This document shows, piece after piece, positions 6,158 through 6,241 of a stretch of 6,241 bases of DNA. A program made the position numbers and the translations under genes. The stretch covers positions 1-6,241 of the forward strand of contig JBMNOI010000167.1 in assembly GCA_050942995.1 (NCBI GenBank), written 5' to 3'. Position 1 is the first letter of the stretch. The number at the start of each line of letters is the position of its first letter. The stretch is from JBMNOI01 sp050942995. Lineage in GTDB: Bacteria > Chloroflexota > Anaerolineae > UBA1429. The notes beneath the pieces are model-generated. The model did not search any database. It saw only the letters and a program-made list of their open reading frames with translations, and was not told the DNA's origin.

Positions 6158-6241
6158 ATCGTTTCGATCATGCGGCGAACACATCCGCATCTTGCGCATA
6201 TCCCTCACCTCGAAAGCCGGTCATATTCCACAATTTTGACT

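Noticed and set aside
6165..6195. Inverted repeat ATGCGG/CCGCAT upstream of the tRNA promoter
   Set aside because: The arms are only six bases, with no T-run and no visible gene to terminate; this is expected by chance in GC-rich DNA.

Overview
The window carries one tRNA gene and three complete protein genes, all on the minus strand. Transcription therefore runs from the high-coordinate end to the low end. Base composition is GC-rich. The 900-residue MalT-like LuxR regulator, with its 'STVKWYLRNLYGKLGV' recognition-helix region, resembles the large LAL regulators that are abundant in Chloroflexota. An environmental or thermophilic Chloroflexota bacterium is my best guess, but this is inference from protein style only. 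No mobile element, CRISPR array, phage gene or rRNA was seen.

Layout in transcription order: (1) tRNA-Pro(GGG), 6116-6040, with an encoded CCA end, a good sigma70-type promoter just upstream and a textbook hairpin plus T-run terminator. (2) A 373-base gap (5631-6003). It holds a promoter for the regulator gene and, about 100 to 170 bases further upstream, three copies of a 17-base motif. Two of these are perfect 6-4-6 palindromes placed side by side. (3) A MalT-like ATP-dependent LuxR-family regulator (5630-2928). (4) A 101-base gap with a Pribnow box inside an inverted repeat, then an aldo/keto reductase with two C-terminal [4Fe-4S] motifs (2826-1621). (5) A 428-base gap with a perfect 16-bp hairpin, a promoter and an approximately 250-base leader, then an enolase-superfamily enzyme of the mandelate racemase subgroup (1192-83), followed by another hairpin.

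Together this looks like a small locus for oxidation or dehydration of a sugar or sugar acid. The enolase-superfamily enzyme would abstract the alpha-proton of an acid sugar, and the AKR would perform a redox step. The MalT-like protein is a plausible sensor-activator. Each gene appears to have its own promoter, so any co-regulation would act through separate promoters rather than one operon. The substrate cannot be read from this sequence. The catalytic genes belong to known families; the least explained material is in the intergenic regions.
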